A stretch of 10,884 bases of DNA from Lachnospiraceae bacterium UBA4381 (GTDB lineage: Bacteria; Bacillota; Clostridia; Lachnospirales; Lachnospiraceae). The translations under genes were made by a program, and so were the position numbers. The stretch is from assembly GCA_002391105.1 (NCBI GenBank), contig DGRT01000171.1, positions 1-10,884 of the forward strand, written 5' to 3'. Below are positions 1 to 6,506 of this stretch, piece by piece. The notes below the pieces were generated by a model. The model saw nothing but the letters and a program-made list of their open reading frames with translations. It was not told the DNA's origin and did no database searches. Every line of letters begins with the position of its first letter. Positions within the stretch are counted from its first letter, which is position 1.

Positions 1-73
<73 letters not shown>

Positions 74-99
74 CTACTTGGAAAACATTTCCAAGATAT

Positions 100-172
<73 letters not shown>

Positions 173-188
173 CTTTTTATTTTCTAAG

Positions 189-218
189 ATATCCTGCATT
201 GTGGCAGGATATTTTTTT
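189..218 (+). terminator. Rho-independent terminator of the tRNA unit
   Basis: A perfect 9-bp stem (atatcctgc / gcaggatat) with a 6-nt loop is followed directly by six T residues. It starts 16 bases after tRNA-Phe, so it most likely ends the tRNA transcript. Confidence 0.88.
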
Positions 219-231
219 ATTCAAGCGATAT

Positions 232-270
232 GGCACCTATAGGCGACAATGCTTATAGGTGTCTTATTTT
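232..270 (+). terminator. Second terminator-like hairpin
   Basis: Bases 232-244 pair with 251-263 over 13 positions, with G:T wobbles at 233-262 and 242-253, around loop gacaat. A T-rich tail (ttatttt) follows. It could be a back-up terminator in tandem with the one at 189-218. An ATG lying in its loop opens a 62-codon frame that has no ribosome binding site and is not considered a gene. Confidence 0.55.
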
Positions 271-503
271 ATTTCTTGAAGAATGTATTTGTAATAGTGG
301 GGATATGGTTTTACTTTGAAGGAGATAAGATAAATAATTTAAAAATGTGTGAAGTTTTCACACCAATTAATTCCCTAATATTTGTAAAATTAGGTAGGGT
401 CTCATATGTCAAGACTGGTTTTATAAATTGCCACTAGCTTCTTGGCACTTATCTATAAGAAGCGATAGAGAAATTACTTTACAAATAATGGGGAGGAAAT
501 GCA
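271..503. other. Noncoding leader region with three inverted repeats
   Basis: No gene is supported here. Three dyads are visible: a perfect palindrome GTGTGAA-gtt-TTCACAC at 347-363, CCTAAT/ATTAGG at 374-379 and 389-394, and GCTTCTT/AAGAAGC at 437-443 and 457-463. The first looks like an operator or small hairpin. The last could lie in the leader of the gene at 504. I found no convincing -35/-10 pair, so the transcription start of the downstream gene is unknown. Confidence 0.4.
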
Positions 504-1856
504 ATGAAATATAATGATGATTATAATAATATAGATAGTCAGACGGGTAACTATGATTATGGTTATGAAGATGGAGGCAGGGAAACTGCAAATACAGGAA
601 GCCCTCAGCCGAATCCTGAGCTTCTAAATAATGCAGCATATACTCAGCAGAAAGCGGCATCACCGGCTAATCCGCAGAATCAGAAGAATTCCACACTTGG
701 AGTGTGGGCATTGATACTGTCCATTTTAGGATGTACATTTTTCATAGGCGCGATACTTGCGATAATAGACATTACTAAAAAGGATGGAAGGAAGAAGACA
801 CTTTCAATCATTGCCCTCTGTTTTGCAGGGCTTTGGATTATAACGATAATGACTGGAAGATTCAGACGAAATTTCAGAGACGAGAGGGCTAACAAGTCTG
901 AAACCACGGCAACTGCTTTGGAAAGCGATACATCTAACATGAGTATATCGGATGGTTCAGAAACAACTGTTAATTCTACCTCGGAAGAACAAGTAACCGA
1001 AGAGGCGAAAAATCTAAAGGATAAATCCTATGAGGAAATGACAGATGATGAAGTAATAGCCTATGAAAGAACCAGCAAAATGCTTAACAAGTTTGACTCA
1101 GAAACAAATACTATTTGTAATCTTGGTGGATATCAGTTTGAAGTTCCAGCCTTTTTTGGAAAAGCAAATTTCGAGGATGAAGATCAAATGACATTCAAAA
1201 TAGGAGAAAAAACAAATGAAGCGGCTGCAGTAGCTATTTTTGTAGTTTCAGATGATCAAGTATCATATAGCTCGAGAGAAAACAATATGAATGCCTTATT
1301 AAGTAATTTTTCTCTATTGTATAAGGAAACGGAGGAGAATACTATAGCTGGATTTAATGCATATATTCTTAATGGTAAAACTTTAGGGGTGGATAGTGGA
1401 AACATGTTTTACTCTCAGCGAACTAATAAGGGCAAAGCATTAGCGGCGGATGTCGAAGTAGTAAATATTTATGATGAAGAGAATAATAATCTTATTGTAT
1501 GTTTTCTGTTTCAGACCTTAAGAACGAATTTTGATTACTCAGAAGATTTCATGAAAATGTGTGACTCATTTAAAGTAGCGGAAAAAACTGGCGTTAGTGA
1601 CGATTTCAAGGCAATGATGGATGCATATGAGGAATTTATTGATGAATATATTGCATTTATGAATAAATATAATCAGAACCCTTCTGATATGGAGCTTATG
1701 TCAGAGTATTTTGATTTTATGACCAAATATGCTGAATATGCTGACAAGATAGCAAAACTGGAGGATAGTGAAATGACTGATGAGGAAGCGGCTTACTATC
1801 TGGAGGTAACAACGCGAGTAGCCAATAAGCTGGCTCAGGCGAGTCTTTCATACTGA
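504..1856 (+). CDS. Membrane-anchored protein with DUF6591-like C-terminal domain
   Basis: This 450-aa protein has four visible parts. Residues 1-62 are a low-complexity N terminus rich in Tyr, Asn, Asp and Gln. Two hydrophobic segments (about 64-90 and 99-118), joined by a short basic loop TKKDGRKK, resemble DUF4190-type two-TM anchors. Residues 120-175 form an acidic Ser/Thr/Glu-rich stalk. After a middle globular region, residues 364-450 form an acidic, aromatic helical domain (begins VSDDFKAMMDAYEEF) that resembles DUF6591 of gut Firmicutes, recalled from memory. The start is set by GGGGAGG at 490-496, 7 bases before the ATG. The bulk is probably outside the cell, though topology is inferred. 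The function is unknown, and it stands as a single gene between two noncoding stretches. Confidence 0.85.
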   Translation: MKYNDDYNNIDSQTGNYDYGYEDGGRETANTGSPQPNPELLNNAAYTQQKAASPANPQNQKNSTLGVWALILSILGCTFFIGAILAIIDITKKDGRKKTLSIIALCFAGLWIITIMTGRFRRNFRDERANKSETTATALESDTSNMSISDGSETTVNSTSEEQVTEEAKNLKDKSYEEMTDDEVIAYERTSKMLNKFDSETNTICNLGGYQFEVPAFFGKANFEDEDQMTFKIGEKTNEAAAVAIFVVSDDQVSYSSRENNMNALLSNFSLLYKETEENTIAGFNAYILNGKTLGVDSGNMFYSQRTNKGKALAADVEVVNIYDEENNNLIVCFLFQTLRTNFDYSEDFMKMCDSFKVAEKTGVSDDFKAMMDAYEEFIDEYIAFMNKYNQNPSDMELMSEYFDFMTKYAEYADKIAKLEDSEMTDEEAAYYLEVTTRVANKLAQASLSY

Positions 1857-2100
1857 TAGAATTTATGGAAATCGTATTTAGATTAAAGACAGATACGTTT
1901 GTAAGATTGTTGAGGCGGGTACGGTGTCAGAACGTTGAGGTTGACTATTAAGATAGAAGATTATAATGTAAGATTATTAGGATTTGTTTGAGTCTATATG
2001 ATACTAAGCCTTAAATGACTATTTGGAATATCTTGCTTCGCCTGGTTTTACTGTTGTTCCATTAACTTATAGCGGTTAGCAAAAATAGTTCATCAGATAT
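1857..2100. other. Intergenic region, no gene seen
   Basis: There is no open frame with a ribosome binding site and no clear terminator hairpin after the preceding gene. The only notable signal is a possible promoter at 1941-1967. The remainder is AT-rich and unremarkable. Confidence 0.5.
1941..1967 (+). promoter_or_regulatory. Possible promoter for the small ORF/HTH/kinase unit
   Basis: TTGACT (1941-1946) and a perfect TATAAT (1962-1967) are separated by 15 bp, which is shorter than the usual 16-18. It is the best match upstream of the three-gene unit, leaving a leader of about 140 bases. The tight spacing makes it uncertain. Confidence 0.35.
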
Positions 2101-2115
2101 AGGGAGATGATGCAG

Positions 2116-2331
2116 ATGAATTTTATAGAAAAGCTTATTAAGAAAAAACGTGAAAGGGAGCATCAACAGATAATGTATGAATATGAATCCGGACTGAGAG
2201 ATTTCAGAATGGGATATGATGGTCCCAGGAAAAAGAAAAGCTCCACCGAGCCCCAAAGTGAAGCTTTACAGGGAAAATCATTTGAAGATTTTAACAGATT
2301 AGTAGCTAAAATTGAAAAAGAGTGGAGGTAG
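2116..2331 (+). CDS. Small highly charged protein, function unknown
   Basis: This 71-aa protein is dominated by Lys, Arg and Glu. Its N-terminal helix, MNFIEKLIKKKREREHQQ, could be amphipathic and membrane- or protein-binding; no signal peptide or known domain is visible. Three in-frame ATGs occur at 2107, 2110 and 2116. The third is chosen because AGGGAG at 2101-2106 lies 9 bases before it and would be too close to the others. Its stop codon ends one base before the ATG of the HTH gene, and its last codons contain that gene's ribosome binding site, so the two are translationally linked. It may be an accessory factor for the HTH/kinase pair, which is inferred from position only. Confidence 0.7.
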   Translation: MNFIEKLIKKKREREHQQIMYEYESGLRDFRMGYDGPRKKKSSTEPQSEALQGKSFEDFNRLVAKIEKEWR

Positions 2332-2332
2332 A

Positions 2333-2809
2333 ATGAATACAACAGATGATCTGATGGAGAAGCTTCGTCAGGAGGTTCCGGATGAAAGAGCGCTAAATGA
2401 ATATCTGGAAAAGGTTTCAGAATATGGTGATGTGTCCAGTGAAACATTTTCCGAGTATTATCGAAGGCTGATTAGTGAAAAGGGAATAACCAGCGGAGAT
2501 GTTGAGAGAAAAACCGGTCTGGAGCATTCATTCTGTAATAAGATGATAAATGGTAAGACAAGAGTGACCAGAAACAATATGCTCGCGCTGGCTCTAGCTG
2601 CCGGGCTGGAGCTGGATGAGGTTGAAAAATGTCTGAAGCTTACCGGAAACGGGGCTCTCTATCCTAAGGACTCCAGAGATGCTGTTATCATTTATGCTAT
2701 TAATCGAGGGCTTTCACTTGCTGATGCGAACAAGTTGCTGTATTCTAAGAATATGGAACTTCTTGGAATAGGTGACAAGGGGACAGGCACCTTGTCACCA
2801 AATTTATAA
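2333..2809 (+). CDS. XRE-type helix-turn-helix protein
   Basis: A 158-aa protein with a Cro/C1-like HTH at about residues 45-98: RRLISEKGITSGDVERKTG, then LEHSFCNKMINGKTRVTRNN and a following helix. A further helical segment (about 113-145) resembles a second small helical repeat. GGAGG at 2324-2328 favours ATG 2333 over the upstream TTG at 2312. Residues 148-155 (DKGTGTLS) are encoded by a 27-bp palindromic repeat that also occurs at 4111-4137. The C-terminal tail is therefore repeat-derived, and the ancestral protein probably ended near residue 146. The kinase gene starts 13 bases after the stop. It is likely a DNA-binding regulator, but it could instead be an adaptor or substrate for the kinase. 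Confidence 0.85.
   Translation: MNTTDDLMEKLRQEVPDERALNEYLEKVSEYGDVSSETFSEYYRRLISEKGITSGDVERKTGLEHSFCNKMINGKTRVTRNNMLALALAAGLELDEVEKCLKLTGNGALYPKDSRDAVIIYAINRGLSLADANKLLYSKNMELLGIGDKGTGTLSPNL
2772..2798. repeat. REP-like palindromic repeat, unit 0 (inside HTH gene)
   Basis: A 27-bp element with 9-bp arms (GTGACAAGG and CCTTGTCAC) and a 9-bp centre. It is the exact reverse complement of the unit at 4111-4137. It lies in frame in the last codons of the HTH gene and just before the kinase ribosome binding site. Confidence 0.9.
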
Positions 2810-2822
2810 GGGATATTATTGC

Positions 2823-4028
2823 ATGGACGCAGTCAGCTATATCAAAAATACATATACTATAATGTCGGATATAAGTCCGAAGAATTATGCGAAGCTTGCC
2901 AGAAATAATATTGATGGCAAGCTTTATGTGCTTAAGTATCTGAAGGTTTATGATATCGCTGTTTATGAAAGCCTTAAGAAATGTAAGATAGAGGGAATAT
3001 CCGGAATATATGAGGTCATGGCATCTCCCGGCGGGCTTTATATAGTTGAGGAATATATAGAGGGTGAAAATATTGATAAACGTCTGGATCGGGCAAGGAA
3101 TAGCGGGGTAAATGCAGATGCTTTGCTAAAGGATCTGATAATGCAGCTATTGGGAACGCTGCAGGAGCTTCATAATCTCAGACCTCCGATCATACATCGT
3201 GATATTAAACCTGATAACATTATGGTTAATAAGTATGGCAGGATAAAGCTTATAGATTTTAATATATCGAGAGGCTTTACCGGAAATGCGGAGAGGGATA
3301 CATTTGCAATGGGAACCAGCAGCTTTGCCGCACCGGAGCAGTATGGCTTTCTGGAAAGTGATCCCAGAACAGATATATATGGAGTAGGTGCAACAACAAA
3401 GTATCTTATGGAGAAGTATGGGATAAGCAGTCCTGATTTAAATGCATTTGTAGATAAGGCGACTGCATTTGACCCTGATAACAGATTTGAAAATGCCGGA
3501 GAGGCTCTTTATTTTCTGTCGAACTATTATCAGCTTATTACTGCATTTGGCGGGGAAGCAAAGAGCGGTCAGGTTGAGTATCTTGATGAGAGCAGCAGGA
3601 GGAGAGTGAAGAAAAATGACTCCGGTGCCGCAGGTTATTTGAACTTTTCAGACAGTACGGCAGGGACGGGAGGAGGCGGATCCGGATGGAAGCGGTTTCT
3701 ACCACCGGGCTACCGGAGCGGTAATACAGGTCATATAGTTTTGGGAAGCTTTGGTTATCTGATGATGCTGGCATTTGTCAGGTACTCAGTTATAGCGCTT
3801 TCGAGCCAGCCTGCAGAGAGAAAGGGGCAGTTCATACTAGCCATAATTATATATGTAGTATCATTTTTATCGATAGTATTCTTCTCATGTGACTATCTTG
3901 GGGTGCAGCGTCTGTTTGGACTGCAGAATAAGGAAGGAAAAGAAAAAAGAAAGGGTATCATAATGGTTGATGCTCTGATAATAGGAATAATACTATTTAT
4001 AGGTGCATTTCTGGTGAACAAGGTATAG
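2823..4028 (+). CDS. Membrane-bound eukaryotic-like Ser/Thr protein kinase
   Basis: This 401-aa protein has an N-terminal Hanks-type kinase domain: candidate ATP-binding Lys38 (YVLKYLK), catalytic loop HRDIKPDN at 125-132, metal-binding motif DFN at 145-147, and activation/P+1 segment ending AAPEQYG at 169-175. No clear glycine-rich loop is seen, and DFG is replaced by DFN. After a Ser/Gly-rich linker (about 265-300) come three hydrophobic segments at about 304-327, 337-355 and 379-399, so the kinase domain should be cytoplasmic and tethered to the membrane. There are no PASTA repeats, so it is not PrkC/Stk1. AAGGGA at 2808-2813 fixes ATG 2823; the frame is open upstream to 2772, but that part is read from the palindromic repeat. 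Its substrate is unknown; the HTH protein 13 bases upstream is the obvious candidate. Confidence 0.88.
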   Translation: MDAVSYIKNTYTIMSDISPKNYAKLARNNIDGKLYVLKYLKVYDIAVYESLKKCKIEGISGIYEVMASPGGLYIVEEYIEGENIDKRLDRARNSGVNADALLKDLIMQLLGTLQELHNLRPPIIHRDIKPDNIMVNKYGRIKLIDFNISRGFTGNAERDTFAMGTSSFAAPEQYGFLESDPRTDIYGVGATTKYLMEKYGISSPDLNAFVDKATAFDPDNRFENAGEALYFLSNYYQLITAFGGEAKSGQVEYLDESSRRRVKKNDSGAAGYLNFSDSTAGTGGGGSGWKRFLPPGYRSGNTGHIVLGSFGYLMMLAFVRYSVIALSSQPAERKGQFILAIIIYVVSFLSIVFFSCDYLGVQRLFGLQNKEGKEKRKGIIMVDALIIGIILFIGAFLVNKV

Positions 4029-4033
4029 TTAAT

Positions 4034-4137
4034 GTGACAGGGTGCTTGCCCCGTGGTGACAGGGTGCTTGCCCCTGTGGTGACAGGGTGCCTGTCCCCCT
4101 GTCACATTTGGTGACAAGGTGCCTGTCCCCTTGTCAC
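4034..4137. repeat. Array of four REP-like palindromic units
   Basis: Units lie at 4034-4055, 4056-4078, 4079-4105 and 4111-4137; the first three abut directly and the last follows a 5-bp spacer. All begin GTGACA(A/G)GGTGC(C/T)TG. Units 3 and 4 are full 27-bp palindromes with 9-bp arms (GTGACAGGG/CCCTGTCAC and GTGACAAGG/CCTTGTCAC), the arm difference being compensated on the other side. Units 1 and 2 share TGCTTGCCCC and have lost the right-hand TCAC. The array separates the convergent kinase and HAD genes and overlaps the 3' end of the latter. It resembles REP elements mobilised by REP-associated IS200-like transposases, which is inferred since no transposase is present here. Confidence 0.85.
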
Positions 4138-4779
4138 ATGTTGGAGTATTTGTGAGGGGGTTTCTGCAAATGTATCTGCTCCATGTTCTATCAGAAACTC
4201 TTTATCTCTGAAGCCCCATAATACTGATATGCAGGGGAGCTCTGAGTTTCTGGCGGTTTCGAGATCCACTTCGGAGTCTCCGATGTAAATGGATTCTTCT
4301 TTGGTGGAGCCAAGCTCTGTCATGGCGATATCCACCATGTCTCTGGCGGGCTTTCTCCGGATACCCTCCTTCTCTCCTATTGCTACGTCAACATATTCCG
4401 AGAAGAACCGTTCATTAAGCTCCTTTACGGCGGAGTCAATCTTGTTGGAAACTATTGCCATCCTGAAACCATGTTCCTTCAGCGATGCCATGAGTTTCAG
4501 GATTCCATCGTAAGGACAGGTGTGATCCAGACAATGTATATCATAATGCTCCTTAAATTTAGGGAGCATTTCTTCTATTATGCTTTCCGGGGTTCCTTCC
4601 GGGACTGCCATTTCAAGGGCGTGTCTGATACCGCTTCCAAAGTATCTTCTGTAATCCTCTAAATCATGTGGAGGCATGTTGTATTGACCTAGTACATAAT
4701 TGACAGAGTCCCTAAGGTCAATCAGTGTATTCAGAACAGTTCCATCCATGTCAAATATTATTGTATTTATATTATTCAT
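4102..4779 (-). CDS. HAD-superfamily phosphatase, phosphoglycolate-phosphatase-like
   Basis: This 225-aa protein carries all HAD motifs: DMDGT at 10-14 (nucleophile Asp10, acid/base Asp12), Ser111 in IVSNK, Lys143 in RRKPARD, and GDSEVD at 167-172. A helical cap between motif I and II (about residues 18-85) is typical of the Gph/PGMB subfamily, hydrolysing small phosphorylated metabolites in the cytoplasm. The start is supported by AAAGGA on the minus strand 6 bases upstream of the ATG. The last 11 residues (VTRGQAPCHQM) and the stop are read from the palindromic repeats, so the normal end is probably near residue 214. It is convergent with the kinase gene. The exact substrate cannot be deduced. 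Confidence 0.88.
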   Translation of the reverse strand: MNNINTIIFDMDGTVLNTLIDLRDSVNYVLGQYNMPPHDLEDYRRYFGSGIRHALEMAVPEGTPESIIEEMLPKFKEHYDIHCLDHTCPYDGILKLMASLKEHGFRMAIVSNKIDSAVKELNERFFSEYVDVAIGEKEGIRRKPARDMVDIAMTELGSTKEESIYIGDSEVDLETARNSELPCISVLWGFRDKEFLIEHGADTFAETPSQILQHVTRGQAPCHQM

Positions 4780-4789
4780 ATAATGTCCT

Positions 4790-5038
4790 TTCTTTTTGTA
4801 CTATAAGCTACCGAAGATTGATATCAGATGTGAAGCGTTTGCCCCAACAAAGCAGGGGTATATCGAGTAAAGTGAAGATCTTGTTTTTATCCGATAAGAT
4901 TCTGATGAACCGCCAGGTTCAGCAGTTTATGAGAAGCCCCAGGTTCTCATAGTAAAATTGCAGCACCAACCAGTCAAGTCTTAAAGCAAAGTAAAGTCTT
5001 TAATATACAGAAAAATGGTTAAATTTTATATATTCCCC
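4790..5038. other. Noncoding region with tandem small hairpins
   Basis: No gene is supported between the divergent HAD and rpsF genes. Two small hairpins lie in tandem: GAACC/GGTTC around 4907-4920, and ATGAGAA/TTCTCAT at 4929-4935 and 4944-4950. Both carry the octamer CCAGGTTC, and neither has a T tract. No good minus-strand promoter for the HAD gene was recognised. Confidence 0.4.
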
Positions 5039-5067
5039 TTGCATAATACATTTCCCTGTGCTATATT
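5039..5067 (+). promoter_or_regulatory. Promoter of rpsF-ssb-rpsR (extended -10)
   Basis: TTGCAT (5039-5044) and TATATT (5062-5067) are separated by 17 bp, with TG one base before the -10 (extended -10). Transcription would begin near 5074 and give a leader of about 110 bases. Confidence 0.7.
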
Positions 5068-5090
5068 TGAACTCTGTGATGTGAAATTCC

Positions 5091-5159
5091 TTGTTTCTGT
5101 CTGCACCTGGAGTAGAGTGCTTCGGAGCGAATTATAATATTATAATAGACAGAAACCAA
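5091..5159 (+). promoter_or_regulatory. Structured rpsF leader, candidate S6:S18-binding RNA
   Basis: Bases 5093-5102 (gtttctgtct) pair without interruption with 5147-5156 (agacagaaac), and two more A:T pairs form below a bulged C. The enclosed part holds gcac/gtgc and a gcttcggagc hairpin. A closed stem just upstream of rpsF in an operon that also carries rpsR is where the S6:S18 autoregulatory leader sits in many bacteria. I did not match every conserved base of that motif, so the identity is inferred from position and fold. The palindromic attataat repeats at 5131-5146 contain two TATAAT boxes that could also act as a second -10. Confidence 0.5.
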
Positions 5160-5184
5160 TAAGTCCATAAGGAGGTGCAAAAAC

Positions 5185-5472
5185 ATGAATAAGTATGAGA
5201 TCGCATTAGTCCTCAGTTCAAGAATTGATGATGAGGCTAGAACTGCTACTCTCGAAAGACTCAAGCATCGTGCTGAGAGATCTGGAAGTACTATTACAGA
5301 TATCGATGAGAGAGGAAAGCAGAGACTCGCATACGAGATTCAGGACATGATCGAGGGCTATTACTACTTCGTACATTTCGAAGGTCCAGATGAAGCTCCC
5401 GCATATATCGAGTCCCATATCCGTATATACGAGAATGTTATCAGATTCTTGATTGTAAGACAGGATGCGTAA
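5185..5472 (+). CDS. rpsF: 30S ribosomal protein S6
   Basis: This 95-aa protein has full S6 length and pattern: MNKYEIALVLSSRID at the start, the central GKQRLAYEI segment, GYYYFVHFEG, and IRIYENVIRFLIVR near the end. S6 binds S18 and 16S rRNA in the platform of the small subunit. AAGGAGG at 5169-5175 lies 9 bases before the ATG. It is the first gene of rpsF-ssb-rpsR, with 23 bases to ssb. Confidence 0.97.
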   Translation: MNKYEIALVLSSRIDDEARTATLERLKHRAERSGSTITDIDERGKQRLAYEIQDMIEGYYYFVHFEGPDEAPAYIESHIRIYENVIRFLIVRQDA

Positions 5473-5495
5473 GTCGATTAGATTAGGAGGTTCTT

Positions 5496-5987
5496 ATGAA
5501 CAAAGTTGTACTTATGGGTCGTCTTACCAGAGATCCAGATATCAGATATTCTAATTCACAGAGCGGAGATCAGCTCTGTATTGCAAGGTTTACACTTGCA
5601 GTAGATAGACGTACATCAAGAAGAGATAATGGTGGAAATGAGCAGACTGCTGATTTTATTTCAATCGTAGTATTCGGTAGACTTGCTGAACACGTAGAGA
5701 AGTATTATAAGCAGGGACTTAAGGTAGCTCTTACAGGTCGTATTCAGACCGGTTCTTATACTAATAAGGATGGTCAGAAGGTTTACACAACTGAAGTAGT
5801 GGCTGAGGAGCTTGAGTTTGCAGAGAGCAAGAATGCTGCTGCAGCAAATGGATATACCGGTTCCGGATCACAGGGAGGCGGATATGCTCCTAAATCTGCA
5901 CCAGAGCCAAGCAGTGCCAGTGCAGAAGGTTTTATGAATGTTGAGGACGATCTGGAAGAATCATTACCTTTCGGTCAGAATAAGTAA
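5496..5987 (+). CDS. ssb: Single-stranded DNA-binding protein
   Basis: This 163-aa SSB has an OB fold over residues 1-112 (MNKVVLMGRLTRDPDIRY, FTLAVDRR, FISIVVFGRLAEHVEKYYKQG, VALTGRIQTGSYTNKDGQKVYTTEVVAEELEF). A Gly/Ser/Ala-rich linker (113-145) and an acidic tip with LPF at 157-159 follow. Unusually, four residues (GQNK) come after the LPF; in the classical tail the Phe is the last residue and docks into partner proteins. It protects ssDNA in replication and repair. AGGAGG at 5485-5490 lies 5 bases before the ATG. It sits between rpsF and rpsR as in most Firmicutes. Confidence 0.97.
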   Translation: MNKVVLMGRLTRDPDIRYSNSQSGDQLCIARFTLAVDRRTSRRDNGGNEQTADFISIVVFGRLAEHVEKYYKQGLKVALTGRIQTGSYTNKDGQKVYTTEVVAEELEFAESKNAAAANGYTGSGSQGGGYAPKSAPEPSSASAEGFMNVEDDLEESLPFGQNK

Positions 5988-6015
5988 TTGTTTAGGTTAA
6001 TGGAGGACATTTGAT

Positions 6016-6276
6016 ATGCCATTTAATAAAGAAGGTGGAGCAGCACCTATGAGAAGAAGACCTATGCATAGAAAGAGAAAGGTCTGTGTATTCTGCTCAG
6101 ATAAAGAGCAGGTAATTGATTACAAGGATGCAAATACACTTAAGAAGTATATCTCTGAGAGAGGAAAGATTCTTCCTCGTCGTATTACAGGAAACTGCGC
6201 TAAGCATCAGAGAGAGCTTACAGTAGCTATCAAGAGAGCTAGACAGATTGCTCTTGTACCTTATGTAATCGAGTAA
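6016..6276 (+). CDS. rpsR: 30S ribosomal protein S18, zinc-binding form
   Basis: This 86-aa S18 has the core VCVFCSDKEQVIDYKD, LKKYISERGKILPRRITGNCAKHQR and the C-terminal AIKRARQIALVPYV. Cys24, Cys27, Cys61 and His64 form a CxxC...CxxH set, the zinc-binding (C+) type. The first 15 residues are a loose Gly/Arg-rich extension. GGAGG at 6002-6006 lies 9 bases before ATG 6016. It is last in the operon and is followed by a strong terminator. Confidence 0.97.
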   Translation: MPFNKEGGAAPMRRRPMHRKRKVCVFCSDKEQVIDYKDANTLKKYISERGKILPRRITGNCAKHQRELTVAIKRARQIALVPYVIE

Positions 6277-6288
6277 TTATAACATCAG

Positions 6289-6324
6289 GGATCACGAATC
6301 GTTTTGATTCGTGGTCCTTTTTTT
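6289..6324 (+). terminator. Rho-independent terminator of rpsF-ssb-rpsR
   Basis: A 12-bp stem (ggatcacgaatc / gattcgtggtcc, one T:G wobble) with a gtttt loop is followed by seven T residues. It lies 12 bases after the rpsR stop and separates this operon from the rsgA unit. Confidence 0.93.
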
Positions 6325-6350
6325 ATTCGATAGGCTGTTTAAGAATGCTA

Positions 6351-6410
6351 TAAACGTGATGTTTTTTAATACAATCGGCTGATTAATAAAGCCGTAAACG
6401 TGATGTCTTT
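6351..6410. repeat. Short direct repeat taaacgtgatgt upstream of rsgA
   Basis: taaacgtgatgt followed by a T-rich stretch occurs at 6351 and again at 6395, 44 bp apart; 15 of 16 bases match. A small hairpin cggct/agccg lies between the copies. The second copy ends just before the rsgA promoter, so the pair may be a regulator site or remains of a duplication. Confidence 0.5.
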
Positions 6411-6413
6411 TTG

Positions 6414-6442
6414 TTGAGTGGTGATAGGTGTCATGTTATAAT
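6414..6442 (+). promoter_or_regulatory. Promoter of rsgA-methyltransferase unit (extended -10)
   Basis: TTGAGT (6414-6419) and a perfect TATAAT (6437-6442) are separated by 17 bp, with TG one base before the -10. Transcription would start near 6449, about 58 bases before the rsgA ATG. This also argues against the long N-terminal frame that begins at 6411. Confidence 0.75.
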
Positions 6443-6506
6443 CGAATACAGTTGGTATAGAAGTTACTTCAGGAAAGTTTTGGAAAGGGAATCATTTCGA
6501 GGTTTG

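Noticed and set aside
249..437. 62-codon plus-strand frame after the tRNAs
   Set aside because: Its ATG lies in a hairpin loop, it has no ribosome binding site, and the product shows no family resemblance.
3893..4117. Minus-strand frame with repeated GQAPCH peptides
   Set aside because: It is produced by the palindromic repeats and by the antisense of the kinase gene; it has no ribosome binding site.
4034..4137. CRISPR array
   Set aside because: Units are palindromic and abut directly or with a 5-bp gap, so there are no spacers of CRISPR length and no cas genes.
4725..4952. 75-codon plus-strand frame across the HAD start
   Set aside because: Mostly antisense to HAD, with no ribosome binding site and no recognisable domain.
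6411..6506. Longer N terminus of RsgA from TTG 6411
   Set aside because: A promoter with a perfect TATAAT lies inside this stretch, and family members start at the position of ATG 6507.
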